DNA from: Dactylosporangium vinaceum
GTDB taxonomy: Bacteria; Actinomycetota; Actinomycetes; Mycobacteriales; Micromonosporaceae
DNA: 64,000 nt
Assembly (NCBI RefSeq): GCF_019904175.1
Contig: NZ_CP061913.1
Span: forward strand, 1,178,001 to 1,242,000
Direction of reading: 5' to 3'
The notes beneath the pieces were generated by a model, which searched no databases, was not told the origin of the DNA, and was given only the letters and a program-made list of their open reading frames with translations. The position numbers were made by a program, and so were the translations under genes. Each line of letters begins with the position of its first letter. The first letter of the stretch is position 1. This document shows positions 8,551 through 16,604 of the stretch, piece after piece.

Positions 8551-9906
8551 TCAGCCGCAGGACGGGTCGAGGATCCGGGCCAGCGACAGGTCGCGGGTGG
8601 CGATGGTGTGCACCGTCTCGTCGATGCGGCGCAGGACCGCCTCGTCGTCGTGCAGCGCCCCGCCGAACGCCTCGGCGGCGAACTGGTGCATCCGCGCGTC
8701 CGGCAGCGCGTCGAAGTCGAACTGCGTCGTCTTGGCGATCTCGCGGGCGCCCTTCTCGAACGCCTCCAGCGCGTGGTCGACCTCGGCCTGCCCGAACGCG
8801 GCGGTCACCATGTGGGTGCCGCTGTCCTCGAAGTAGGCGCCGTGGTCGTACGCGGCCCGGTAGATGTCCCACGACAGCTGCTCGGACGGCACGACGACGT
8901 CGAACATCATCGGCGGCCCGTTGATGAAGGCGGGGATGCCGACGGCGGCCAGGATGTCGCGCATCCCGTCGCGCAGGGCGGCGCCCATCCGCTGGGTGTG
9001 CTCGTGCACCGAGCCGTCCTCGGTGACGTCGAGCACCGCGAGGGCGGCGGCCATCGGCGGCACCTCGCGGGTGTAGGTGCCGGCCACGCCCGCCTTGTCG
9101 TAGGCGTCGAGGATCTCGCGGCGCCCGACGACGGCGGAGATGGAGTGCCCGTTGCCCAGGCCCTTGCTCATCGTGATCGCGTCGGCCGGCACCTGGCCGG
9201 TGCCGTTGAGCCCGCGGTGGCCCCAGCGGAAGGCGGTGATGACCTCGTCGATGATGAAGTACACGCCGTGCTCCGCGCACAGCTGCGACACCCGGCGGTA
9301 GTAGGCCTCGTCGAACCAGGCCGGCTCGGGCGTGACGATGACGGCGGCGATCTCGCCGGCGAACTCGTGCAGCAGCCGCCGCAGCGCGGTCTCGTTGTAC
9401 CCGTAGCACGCGATGCGGGTCGCCGGGTTGAACCCGATGCTGAGGTAGTTCAGGTGCCAGTCGTGCCAGCCGTGGTAGCCCGACGTCACGATGATGTCGC
9501 GGCCGCTGGCGGCCCGGGCCATGCGGATGGCGGCCGTTGTCGCCTCCGAGCCGCTCTTGCTGAACACGGCCTTCTCGCCGGCCGGGTACCGCTCGCACAG
9601 CCGCTCGGCCAGCTCGATGCGGGGCAGGGAGATGGTGCTGGCGAACACCGTGCCGTGCTCGGCGATGTACCGCGTGATGGCGTCGACCACCGCCGGATGG
9701 CGGTTGCCCAGCAGCAGCGCGCCGCTGGCGGCGGTGACGTCGAGGATGCGCCGCCCCTCCACGTCCTCCATCCACGAGCCCTGCGCCTTGACGAACACCG
9801 ACGGGAACCGGGTGCCGATGTCGTACTGCTCGGCCGCGGTCACCCGGCGGGCCCGCTCGATGGTCTCCAGGTTGTTCAGCGTTTTCGGCCGGGTCTGGCT
9901 GGTCAT
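8551..9906 (-). CDS. Class III PLP-dependent aminotransferase
   Basis: The 451-residue fold type I enzyme is of the glutamate-semialdehyde/omega-aminotransferase class. It has G-S-E-A at 119-122, the PLP-pyridine aspartate D220 in I-I-D-E-V-I-T-A-F-R-W-G and the Schiff-base lysine K248 in T-M-S-K-G-L-G-N-G. Class III enzymes in 2-deoxystreptamine and related pathways (BtrB, NeoB, GenB types) install the 6'-amino group after oxidation of C-6'; some GenB-type enzymes also take part in dideoxygenation. Either role fits this cluster. The start ATG 9906 overlaps the radical SAM stop by ATGA; the longer open frame to 11433 is spurious. Confidence 0.87.
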   Translation of the reverse strand: MTSQTRPKTLNNLETIERARRVTAAEQYDIGTRFPSVFVKAQGSWMEDVEGRRILDVTAASGALLLGNRHPAVVDAITRYIAEHGTVFASTISLPRIELAERLCERYPAGEKAVFSKSGSEATTAAIRMARAASGRDIIVTSGYHGWHDWHLNYLSIGFNPATRIACYGYNETALRRLLHEFAGEIAAVIVTPEPAWFDEAYYRRVSQLCAEHGVYFIIDEVITAFRWGHRGLNGTGQVPADAITMSKGLGNGHSISAVVGRREILDAYDKAGVAGTYTREVPPMAAALAVLDVTEDGSVHEHTQRMGAALRDGMRDILAAVGIPAFINGPPMMFDVVVPSEQLSWDIYRAAYDHGAYFEDSGTHMVTAAFGQAEVDHALEAFEKGAREIAKTTQFDFDALPDARMHQFAAEAFGGALHDDEAVLRRIDETVHTIATRDLSLARILDPSCG

Positions 9907-11759
9907 GAAATCTCCGTCTCGGTCGTCGTCATGGCGGCGTCCAGCTCGTCGAGGACGGTCTTGTGCACGCCGTCGAAGACGCTGTCCACGTGGGCGTTGT
10001 CCAGGGCGAAGGCGCACCCGTCGCCGAGGCTGCGGGGCAGCTGCTCGGAGCGGTACGCCACGCCGGTGTAAAGGCTGACGGCGGCGGCGAAGACGTCGCC
10101 GGTGAACGTGCACACCCGGCCGGGCAGCCGCTGCGGGTCGATGCGCTGGGCGGCGTGGAAGCAGCCGTCCGGGTGGGCGTGCACGACGCTGCCCGCGATC
10201 GTCGCCGGCACCGCGGGCACCTCCAGCTCGCCGTTGGGCCCGAACAGCTCGGTGCTGTGTTCGAGCAGCCGGCGCAGCCCCTCGTCGAGCGGGATCGTCC
10301 CGCGCTCCCGCCGGACCCGGGCACCCTCCATCACGTACTGCGGCCAGTGCGCCATCGCCTGCGTGATGACGACCGACCAGTACAGCTCGGCCGGGGACAG
10401 GTGGTCGGAGCCGATGGCGAAGTTGAACTGGTCGTAGAGGGCGAGCTCGGTGTCGTGCGAGATGAGCCCGCTGGACAGGCACTGCTGGAAGTCCGGCGAG
10501 CCGGGGATCGGGTAGAACGGGTTGGTCCAGAACCGGATGCCGGCGAGCATCAGGTTTATCGAGTCCCGGGCGACCTCGGCCGGGGTCTGGCCGAGCAGCC
10601 CGACGATGAGCGACGCGCCGACGGTGATGCCGTGCTCGTTGAACAGCCCGGCGCCCGCGTTGACCTTCTCCAGTGAGGTGAAGCCCTTGCGGATCTGGCG
10701 CAGCCGCTTGACGTCGGTCGTCTCCAGCCCGAGGAACAGGCTGGAGAAGCCGGCCGCGGCCATGTCGTCGACGAGCGGGCCGTCCAGCTTGACCACCGTC
10801 ATGCCGTTCGGCAGGTGCAGTTCGACGTCGAGGCCGCGGCGGATGATCGCCCGGCAGATCTCGTGCACCCGCGGGATGTCGAAGGTGAAGTTGTCGTCCT
10901 CGATGAAGAACCGGCGGATGCCGTGCTCGTTCACGTAGTGCTCGATCTCGTCGACGACGTTCTCCGGCGCCCGGGCCCGGAACTTCTTGCCGACGGTGGC
11001 GTGCACGGTGCAGAACGAGCACGAGAACGGGCAGCCGCGGCTGGTGATGAGCGTCGCTGTCGAGTCGTAGCTGGCCATGTCGAGCAGGTCGACGGCCGGC
11101 AGGGCGAGCCCGTCCAGGTCCTGGAGGAAATTCGAACGCGGCTGCAGGTGTACTCCCGCCGGCCGCTCGCAGTCGCAGAGTCCGGTGCCGCAGCGGAAGG
11201 CCAGGCCCGGCAGGCCGCGCAGGCTCCGGCCGGCGGCCAGCGCCTCGATCACCTCCACGACGTTGGCCTCGGCCTCGCCGAGCACCAGCGCGTCGAACGC
11301 CTCCTCGGTCATCGCGTGGGGGTGCGCCACCGTCGGGTGCTGCCCGCCGAGGATGACCTTCGCCTCGGGCAGGAGCCGCTTGGCCAGCCGGCCCAGCTCG
11401 TAGGCCGGCTCGTAGTACGGCGTGAACATGCACGACACGCCGACCACGTCGTAGCCCTGCGCCAGCACCTGCTCGATGCGCTGCCAGTCGGCGCCCCAGT
11501 GCACCAGGTGGTCCCAGCGCGGATGGGCCGCGATCTTGGCCCGGTCGGCGTCGGTGTACCGCTCCGGCGGCACCACATGGTTGTCGTCGCTGTACGCCAG
11601 GGAGTCGAAGATGTCGACCTCCATGCCGGCGTTGCGCAGTTGCGCGGCGAGGTAGGCGAGCCCGATCGGCATGTGCCGGCCGATCTCGATCATGCAGGCG
11701 CGAATGGGCGGCTTGATCAGCAGCACCCGGGTCACGCCGGTATCCGTCCTGGTCGACAC
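9903..11759 (-). CDS. Cobalamin-binding radical SAM enzyme, candidate 6'-C-methyltransferase
   Basis: The 618-residue class B radical SAM protein has an N-terminal B12-binding fold (about 10-175, with G-Q-H-P-T-V-A-H and L-V-L-G-E-A-E segments). The [4Fe-4S] motif C243-x3-C247-x2-C250 and a long C-terminal extension follow. No D-x-H-x-x-G lower-axial histidine motif is evident, as in many enzymes of this class. Size and order of domains match cobalamin radical SAM methylases such as GenK, which methylates C-6' in gentamicin biosynthesis. Neighbouring kinase, deacetylase and class III aminotransferase support a sugar C-methylation. GTG 11759 was chosen; GGAAGGGG lies just upstream. Confidence 0.86.
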   Translation of the reverse strand: MSTRTDTGVTRVLLIKPPIRACMIEIGRHMPIGLAYLAAQLRNAGMEVDIFDSLAYSDDNHVVPPERYTDADRAKIAAHPRWDHLVHWGADWQRIEQVLAQGYDVVGVSCMFTPYYEPAYELGRLAKRLLPEAKVILGGQHPTVAHPHAMTEEAFDALVLGEAEANVVEVIEALAAGRSLRGLPGLAFRCGTGLCDCERPAGVHLQPRSNFLQDLDGLALPAVDLLDMASYDSTATLITSRGCPFSCSFCTVHATVGKKFRARAPENVVDEIEHYVNEHGIRRFFIEDDNFTFDIPRVHEICRAIIRRGLDVELHLPNGMTVVKLDGPLVDDMAAAGFSSLFLGLETTDVKRLRQIRKGFTSLEKVNAGAGLFNEHGITVGASLIVGLLGQTPAEVARDSINLMLAGIRFWTNPFYPIPGSPDFQQCLSSGLISHDTELALYDQFNFAIGSDHLSPAELYWSVVITQAMAHWPQYVMEGARVRRERGTIPLDEGLRRLLEHSTELFGPNGELEVPAVPATIAGSVVHAHPDGCFHAAQRIDPQRLPGRVCTFTGDVFAAAVSLYTGVAYRSEQLPRSLGDGCAFALDNAHVDSVFDGVHKTVLDELDAAMTTTETEIS

Positions 11760-11784
11760 ATCTGAACCCCTTCCGACATCGGCT

Positions 11785-13245
11785 TCACCGTCCGGACGCG
11801 CCCCGGTGCGCCTCGTAGTACGTGCGAAGCGCCGCGTGGATGTAGTCGTCGGCGAAGATGAACATCTCCGGCGGCGGGACGAACTCCGGATCGACCTGCT
11901 CCAGGGACCGGCCGAACGCGCTCCGGAAGTGCTTCTCGATCATCGGCGGCCAGTCGTCCGGCAGCCGCCACTCGTGCTCGTAACCGCTGCCGAGCGTGTG
12001 CCGCACGGCCATCTCCAGGCACTCGTCCCGGGTCATCGCCTCGATCGGCGGGCGCACGGGCGTGAACACGTCAAGCTCCGCGTCGGCCTGTTCGCCGAGG
12101 ATCCGGGCGGCCATCTCGGCGGCCAGCAGGGGCGACTGGTGCAGGCCGTCGCGGTAGGTGCCGGTCATCAGCCACAGGCCGTCGACGCCGGCCCGGCCCA
12201 GCAGCGGGAAGCCGTCGAGCGGCACCGGGCGGTTGCCGACCAGAATCCGTTCGACCCAGCCGTTGACCAGGTCGTCGTGCATCTGGCTGGCTCCGCTGAG
12301 CAGCAGGTTGAGCTCGCCGATGGCGGCCGTGGTGCCGACCTGCGACTCGACCTCGTTCGTGGCGCCGAGGTAGATGACGCCGTCCTGGCGCGGCACGACG
12401 TGCAGGCCGCAGGCGAACGCGCGGTTGGGCGTGCGGATGACGCTCGGCGGCATGGTGCCGGCGGCGGTGCGCACCATCAGCGCGACGCCGCGGCCGGCCA
12501 CGACCGCCGGAATCTTGTTGCGCAGCTCCTCCGGCAGGCAGCTCAGCAGCTTCGTGGTGGCCGCGCCGGTGGCCAGCACCACGTGCCCCGCGGACAGGAC
12601 CTCGCCCGAGGTGAGCCGCACGCCGGTGGCCCGGTCGCCGTCGAGCAGCACCTCGGCGACGAGGTCGTCCACGATCGTGCCCCCGTTGCGCACCAGCGCC
12701 GCGGACAGCGCCCGCAGCAGCGCCGGTGCGTCGACGGCGTGCTCGCCGGGGATGAACATCGCCTGCAGCGGCCGGTGCGTCGGGGCCGGGTGGATCCACG
12801 GCACGTCGGCCGGGTCGATGTCCTCGTACGGCTCCTTGTACTCGTCGAGCGCCGTGCGGATGGCCTTGAAACCCTCGGTGTCGATCTCGGGCACGCCGAC
12901 GGTGTTGAGGATGACGACTGTGCCCTTGGCGGTGCGGAGCGCGACCTCGTCCGACTCCTGCAGCAGGCCCTCCTCCCACCCGTCCCACAGGGCGGTGGCC
13001 CGGAAGTCCATGGCCAGCTTGAGCCGGCCGTGCTCGCTGCGCAGCAGGTGCGGGGTGACCTCGCCGAAGCAGCCGTTCATGGCGCCGGCGGCGGCCGAGG
13101 CGGCGTGGGGCCGGTCGGCCCGCCCGACGACGGCCACCCGCAGTCCGCGCCGGGCCAGGGTCAGCCCCAGTGACATTCCGAGAGCGCCGTTTCCGGCGAC
13201 TACGAGATCATAATTTTGAGCAGCATCAACCACGTCAAATACCAT
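11785..13245 (-). CDS. DAO-family FAD-dependent oxidoreductase, first gene of the leftward operon
   Basis: The 486-residue protein has an FAD Rossmann turn G-N-G-A-L-G (18-23). A central oxidase domain holds V-V-L-A-T-G-A-A-T, and the C-terminal segment G-L-W-L-M-T-G-T-Y-R-D-G-L-H-Q is typical of glycine oxidase/D-amino-acid oxidase relatives. It probably oxidises an amine or amino acid using O2. Fortimicin producers are known to use an unusual FAD oxidase, N-formimidoyl fortimicin A synthase, that consumes glycine; this is a candidate homologue by family and context only. ATG 13245 gives a normal N-terminus; an upstream in-frame TTG at 13326 is possible but has no good ribosome-binding site. 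It stands divergent from the AhpD-type gene. Confidence 0.82.
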   Translation of the reverse strand: MVFDVVDAAQNYDLVVAGNGALGMSLGLTLARRGLRVAVVGRADRPHAASAAAGAMNGCFGEVTPHLLRSEHGRLKLAMDFRATALWDGWEEGLLQESDEVALRTAKGTVVILNTVGVPEIDTEGFKAIRTALDEYKEPYEDIDPADVPWIHPAPTHRPLQAMFIPGEHAVDAPALLRALSAALVRNGGTIVDDLVAEVLLDGDRATGVRLTSGEVLSAGHVVLATGAATTKLLSCLPEELRNKIPAVVAGRGVALMVRTAAGTMPPSVIRTPNRAFACGLHVVPRQDGVIYLGATNEVESQVGTTAAIGELNLLLSGASQMHDDLVNGWVERILVGNRPVPLDGFPLLGRAGVDGLWLMTGTYRDGLHQSPLLAAEMAARILGEQADAELDVFTPVRPPIEAMTRDECLEMAVRHTLGSGYEHEWRLPDDWPPMIEKHFRSAFGRSLEQVDPEFVPPPEMFIFADDYIHAALRTYYEAHRGASGR

Positions 13246-13327
13246 CTCGGTCGAAGGATTCGCGGCCGCGTCCAGCGAGGCCGCACTCTTTTCCTTGGGG
13301 ACCGTATTGAACCCCGTGCGTGGCAAA

Positions 13328-13346
13328 ACCGGCGAATGACGCCGGT
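13328..13346. promoter_or_regulatory. Inverted repeat 1 of a tandem operator-like pair
   Basis: ACCGGCG and CGCCGGT arms (7 bp, perfect) flank a 5-base centre AATGA. The core GGCGAATG(A)CGCC recurs 25 bp away centre to centre at 13355-13369. Two related palindromes just upstream of the leftward operon look like a dimer- or tetramer-binding operator. No regulator gene is in the window. Confidence 0.45.
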
Positions 13347-13354
13347 TCGAACAG

Positions 13355-13369
13355 CGGCGAATGTCGCCG
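13355..13369. promoter_or_regulatory. Inverted repeat 2 of the tandem operator-like pair
   Basis: CGGCGA and TCGCCG arms (6 bp, perfect) lie around ATG. It shares the core GGCGAATG(T)CGCC with the first copy. The shared core, rather than simple GC-rich symmetry, is the reason for listing it. Confidence 0.42.
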
Positions 13370-13802
13370 GCTCCTGGCCCAGGATGCTACATGAGCGCCT
13401 CGGCCGTAACCACCCTCAAATTACGGGAAGATAACGTGTCGCATTTGCCGGAGATTGACGCGAGTGCACACCGACAACCATCCAATCGGTGATTCGGTGT
13501 AACTCGTGACGGACGAACGGTGGACGTCGCGCTGTCGGTAGGGTGAGATCCACTGGCCGTTCGGCTGATCAGCAAACTACTAGGATCGCCGGGTCGTCCA
13601 TCGATCACCCGGCTCGTCGGTACCCATATATGAGCAGTTCAGAGGCGATTGCCGGAGATCTTCGCGGCGCGGGCCGGGCGGGCCGGCCACCGGTCGAAGT
13701 CGATCTGGTGCCCCCACGAACGGGCGCCTCGGTGGTAGCGTCGGCTCCGCGGTGACGGCGGCGCGCATGCGGCGCCTAAGCGCGGTAGTTGACCGGTGGA
13801 AA

Positions 13803-13817
13803 ACTGTTAACAACAGT
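13803..13817. promoter_or_regulatory. AT-rich palindrome upstream of the rightward biosynthetic genes
   Basis: ACTGTT and AACAGT (perfect 6-bp arms) flank AAC, 9 bases after a TTGACC sequence (13789-13794) that could be a -35 box. A partial third half-site, AACTGT, follows at 13825-13830. AT-rich symmetry is unusual at this GC content, so an operator overlapping a promoter is plausible. Confidence 0.4.
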
Positions 13818-13949
13818 CACTGATAACTGTCTGGATGCTTACATCGCAAGACCGGCCCATTGCGCTCAGCGGTAGCGGGCCGCTAGGAAGAATGCAACGT
13901 ACGAACGGGGGTACGGGGCGATTCGCCAGTATGGCTCGGCGCGCGCTTA

Positions 13950-13972
13950 ATGCGGCGCCTCGATTGCCGCAT
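13950..13972. promoter_or_regulatory. Inverted repeat in the leader of the AhpD-like gene
   Basis: ATGCGGC and GCCGCAT (perfect 7-bp arms) enclose 9 bases, 58 bases before the ATG at 14030. It could be an operator half-site pair or an RNA hairpin in the 5' leader. No more can be said. Confidence 0.3.
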
Positions 13973-14029
13973 GCGCACGAACGTATTCGCAGGATCGGTG
14001 CGCCGATTGGCGCGCAGACAGGAGCGACC

Positions 14030-14497
14030 ATGACCGCTGCCAATTCTTCCGCCATTTCCAAGTTCAAGCTCCCGGCCGACCGGCTCGCGCCGCACATCAT
14101 GCAGGCGATGGAAGCCCTGGACGAGGCCGCCGACAAGGTGAGCCTGGATCAGCGGCTCCTCGAGCTCGTGCGCACGCGGGCGTCGCAGGTCAACGGCTGC
14201 GCGTTCTGCGTCAACGCGCACACCCAGGCCGCCGTCGAGGCGGGCGCGACCGCGCAGCAGCTCGCGACGCTGACGACCTGGCGTGAGGCGCCGTTCTACT
14301 CCGACCGCGAGCGCGCCGCGCTGCTGCTGACCGAGGCCGTCACGCTCATGAGCCAGGCCCCGGTCACCGACGAGCTGTGGGCCGAGGTCGGCGCGCACTT
14401 CAGCCAGACCGAGCTGGCGGAGCTGCTGTGGGCCATCTCCGTCATCAACGTGTGGAACCGCATCGCCGGCACGGCGCACCCCTGGCCCGTTGGGTGA
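14030..14497 (+). CDS. AhpD/carboxymuconolactone decarboxylase-fold protein
   Basis: The 155-residue, mostly helical protein has the redox motif C57-x2-C60-x3-H64, as in AhpD-like alkylhydroperoxidases. It is the YP_AhpD-type stand-alone domain. Such proteins reduce peroxides or act as small thiol reductases; a specific role in the antibiotic pathway is not known. It could protect against H2O2 made by the FAD oxidase encoded divergently. The start ATG 14030 has GGAGCGACC directly before it; the open frame reaches back to 13835, but that part lacks coding character. It is the first gene after the divergent control region. Confidence 0.85.
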   Translation: MTAANSSAISKFKLPADRLAPHIMQAMEALDEAADKVSLDQRLLELVRTRASQVNGCAFCVNAHTQAAVEAGATAQQLATLTTWREAPFYSDRERAALLLTEAVTLMSQAPVTDELWAEVGAHFSQTELAELLWAISVINVWNRIAGTAHPWPVG

Positions 14498-14657
14498 GCG
14501 GGGCCGCGCCGGGCGCGGCCCAGAGCGACATTGCCGGAGCCGCGACGAGGCGCGCCCCGGGAGCTGGTAGCCCCGGCCCGATGGGTGCCGGATGGCTCGT
14601 CACCGGCGCCGAGGCGGTGCCGCGATGGAGTGCGGACTCAAACGGGGGTGGTCTGAC

Positions 14658-15707
14658 ATGCGGATCGGTCTGATCGGTGCGGGGCGGATCGGTGCGGTAC
14701 ACGCCCGGTCCCTTGCCGGTGACCCGCGAGTGCACCGCGTCGACGTGGTCGACGCCGACGCCGAGCGTGGCCGGCAGGTCGCCGCGGCGGTCGGCGGTCA
14801 CGTCGTCGACGGGCTTGACGCACTGCTGGACAGCGCGCCCGACGCCGTGGTCATCGCCGCGCCGACCCACACGCACGCCGAGCTGGTCGTGCAGTGTGCC
14901 GGGCGAGGCGTGCCGGTGCTGTGCGAGAAGCCGGTCTTCGCCGACCTCGACACCGCCCGCCGGGTGGCGGCGCAGGTGCGCGAGACCGGCACGCTGGTGC
15001 AGGTCGGCTTCCAGCGCCGCTACGACCCCGGCTACCGGCGCGGCTTCGAGGCGGTGCGCTCCGGCGCGCTGGGACAGCTGCGGCGCATGCACATGGTGAC
15101 CGCCGACCCCGAGCCCCCGCCGGCGGCGTACGTCGCGGTCTCCGGCGGCATCCACCGCGACTGCCAGATCCACGACTTCGACGTGCTGCGGTGGATCAGC
15201 GGGCGCGAGGTCGTCGAGGTCTACGCGACCGGCGCCAACCGCGGGGCCGGCTATATCGGTGCGGCCGGGGACGCCGACGAGGCCGTCGCCGTGCTGACCC
15301 TCGACGACGGCACGCTCGCCACGATGCAGGCCTCGCGGTACAACGGCGCCGGCTACGACGTGCGGATGGAGCTGGCCGGCAGCGGCGCGACGCTTGCGGT
15401 CGGGCTCGACACCCGGGTCCCGCTGCGCTCGCTGGAGCCCAACGCGCCGGCGCTGGCCGAGTCGGCCTGGTCCGGGTTCATGGACCGGTTCGCCCCGGCC
15501 TACCGCGCGGAGGTGACCGCGTTCCTCGACCTGGTCGTCGCCGCGGCCGGGGCGGGGGTCGCGCCGGAGGGACACTGCACCGTCGACGACGCGCTGCAGG
15601 CGCTGCTGATCGCCGAGGCGGCGGCCGTGTCCCGCCGGGAGCGGCGGCCGGTGGGGCTGGCCGAGCTCGGCAGCGGTGCGGTTCTTGCCGGGACGGCGGC
15701 CGGATGA
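14658..15707 (+). CDS. Gfo/Idh/MocA oxidoreductase, probable inositol 2-dehydrogenase
   Basis: The 349-residue NAD-dependent enzyme has the Rossmann motif G-A-G-R-I-G (7-12) and the family lysine K91 in C-E-K-P. Its catalytic pair D168 and H172, in H-R-D-C-Q-I-H-D-F-D-V-L-R-W, is exactly the spacing of bacterial myo-inositol 2-dehydrogenases (IolG). It would oxidise myo-inositol to scyllo-inosose, the substrate for the DegT-type aminotransferase at 2754-4025. Its coupling to a methyltransferase (ATGA at 15704) and nearness to an inositol monophosphatase support a biosynthetic rather than catabolic role. The ATG follows a GGGGGTGG sequence. Confidence 0.86.
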   Translation: MRIGLIGAGRIGAVHARSLAGDPRVHRVDVVDADAERGRQVAAAVGGHVVDGLDALLDSAPDAVVIAAPTHTHAELVVQCAGRGVPVLCEKPVFADLDTARRVAAQVRETGTLVQVGFQRRYDPGYRRGFEAVRSGALGQLRRMHMVTADPEPPPAAYVAVSGGIHRDCQIHDFDVLRWISGREVVEVYATGANRGAGYIGAAGDADEAVAVLTLDDGTLATMQASRYNGAGYDVRMELAGSGATLAVGLDTRVPLRSLEPNAPALAESAWSGFMDRFAPAYRAEVTAFLDLVVAAAGAGVAPEGHCTVDDALQALLIAEAAAVSRRERRPVGLAELGSGAVLAGTAAG

Positions 15708-16534
15708 CCGCGGCGGCCGAGACGACGCAGGCGGGCGTCGCGGGGGACGAGGGACTCGCGCTCAGCGAGGACGCGGTCTTCGCCGACTTCGCCGCCCGGG
15801 TCCAGCTGGCGGACGCCCGCGTCGTGGAGATCGGCGGGTCGCTGTCGGAGGCGTTCGCCGAGCGGCACGGCGTCGCGCGATGGACGTCGATCGACCCGAA
15901 CCGGCCCGCCGCGACCGGGCCGTCCGGGCGCACCGAGGTGGTCTCCGCCCGGGCCGAGGACATGCCGCTGCCCGACGGCTGCGCCGATGCGGTGTTCTCC
16001 AGCAACGCCTTCCAGTTCATCGACGTCGCCGCGACCCTGGCCCAGGTGCGGCGGGTCCTGCGCCCCGGTGGCGTGCTCTACGCCCACTTCGGCCCGATCT
16101 GGAGCGCCGTCGACGGCCACCAGCTCGAGTACGTCTCGTACGAAGGCCGCGACCTGGTCTTCTGGCGCGACACGCTGCTGCCGCCGTGGGCCCACCTGGC
16201 CTACGACCGGGCCGAGCTGCGGGAGCTGCTCGGCACGGCGCTGCCCGCCGAGCTGGCCGACCTGCTCGTGTGGCACGTGTTCGACAGCGACACCGTGAAC
16301 CGGCTCTTCTTCGAGGACTACGTCGAGGCGGCCCTGAACAGCGGTCTCGACCTGATGGAGGTGCGGGCCTCGCACCACCTCGACTACGAGCTGCGGCTGC
16401 CCGCGTTCGACCCGGCCCGGCTGCGGCAGGCCGACCCGGCCGGGCTCGCGGCCGACTGGACGGCCCGGCGGGGCCGCCCGACCCGGGTCGGGGCCCGTGA
16501 CGTCCTGCTGGTGCTCCGCCGGCCGATCGACTAG
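15704..16534 (+). CDS. Class I SAM-dependent methyltransferase (Methyltransf_11 type)
   Basis: The 276-residue protein has motif I as V-V-E-I-G-G-S-L, an acidic loop (T-S-I-D-P-N), motif II-like A-D-A-V-F-S-S-N-A-F-Q-F and motif III L-R-P-G-G-V-L-Y. It is a UbiE/Methyltransf_11-like small-molecule methylase. In a pseudodisaccharide cluster an N- or O-methylation of the cyclitol or sugar is likely; with a TylF-type O-methylase already present, N-methylation is a fair guess. The start ATG overlaps the dehydrogenase stop by ATGA, so both are made together. The much longer open frame upstream (from 14894) is a shadow. Confidence 0.82.
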   Translation: MTAAAETTQAGVAGDEGLALSEDAVFADFAARVQLADARVVEIGGSLSEAFAERHGVARWTSIDPNRPAATGPSGRTEVVSARAEDMPLPDGCADAVFSSNAFQFIDVAATLAQVRRVLRPGGVLYAHFGPIWSAVDGHQLEYVSYEGRDLVFWRDTLLPPWAHLAYDRAELRELLGTALPAELADLLVWHVFDSDTVNRLFFEDYVEAALNSGLDLMEVRASHHLDYELRLPAFDPARLRQADPAGLAADWTARRGRPTRVGARDVLLVLRRPID

Positions 16535-16604
16535 ACGCCCCGGTCGCCGAGCACAGCGGCCGCCACGGGTCCGGCAAACCGCCGGGCCACCGACAGGAGG
16601 CGCG

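Larger units (their letters stand above)
13246..14029. other. 784-base divergent regulatory region without a convincing gene
   Basis: This separates the leftward operon from the rightward 14030-17450 group. It holds at least four inverted repeats, listed separately, and no reading frame with a credible start and codon bias. Part of it (13385-13660) is clearly less GC-rich than the flanking genes. It is the obvious place for the cluster's divergent promoters. I cannot assign -35/-10 boxes with confidence; TTGACC at 13789-13794 is one -35 candidate for the rightward direction. Confidence 0.6.

Noticed and set aside
8452..10071. Long + strand open frames opposite the class III aminotransferase and radical SAM genes
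   Set aside because: They are low-complexity His/Val/Arg/Gly-rich translations typical of antisense frames in GC-rich genes; no ribosome-binding sites or motifs.
13835..14029. N-terminal extension of the AhpD-like protein from ATG 13835
   Set aside because: The extension lacks codon bias and any family match, and a GGAG ribosome-binding site sits directly before ATG 14030.
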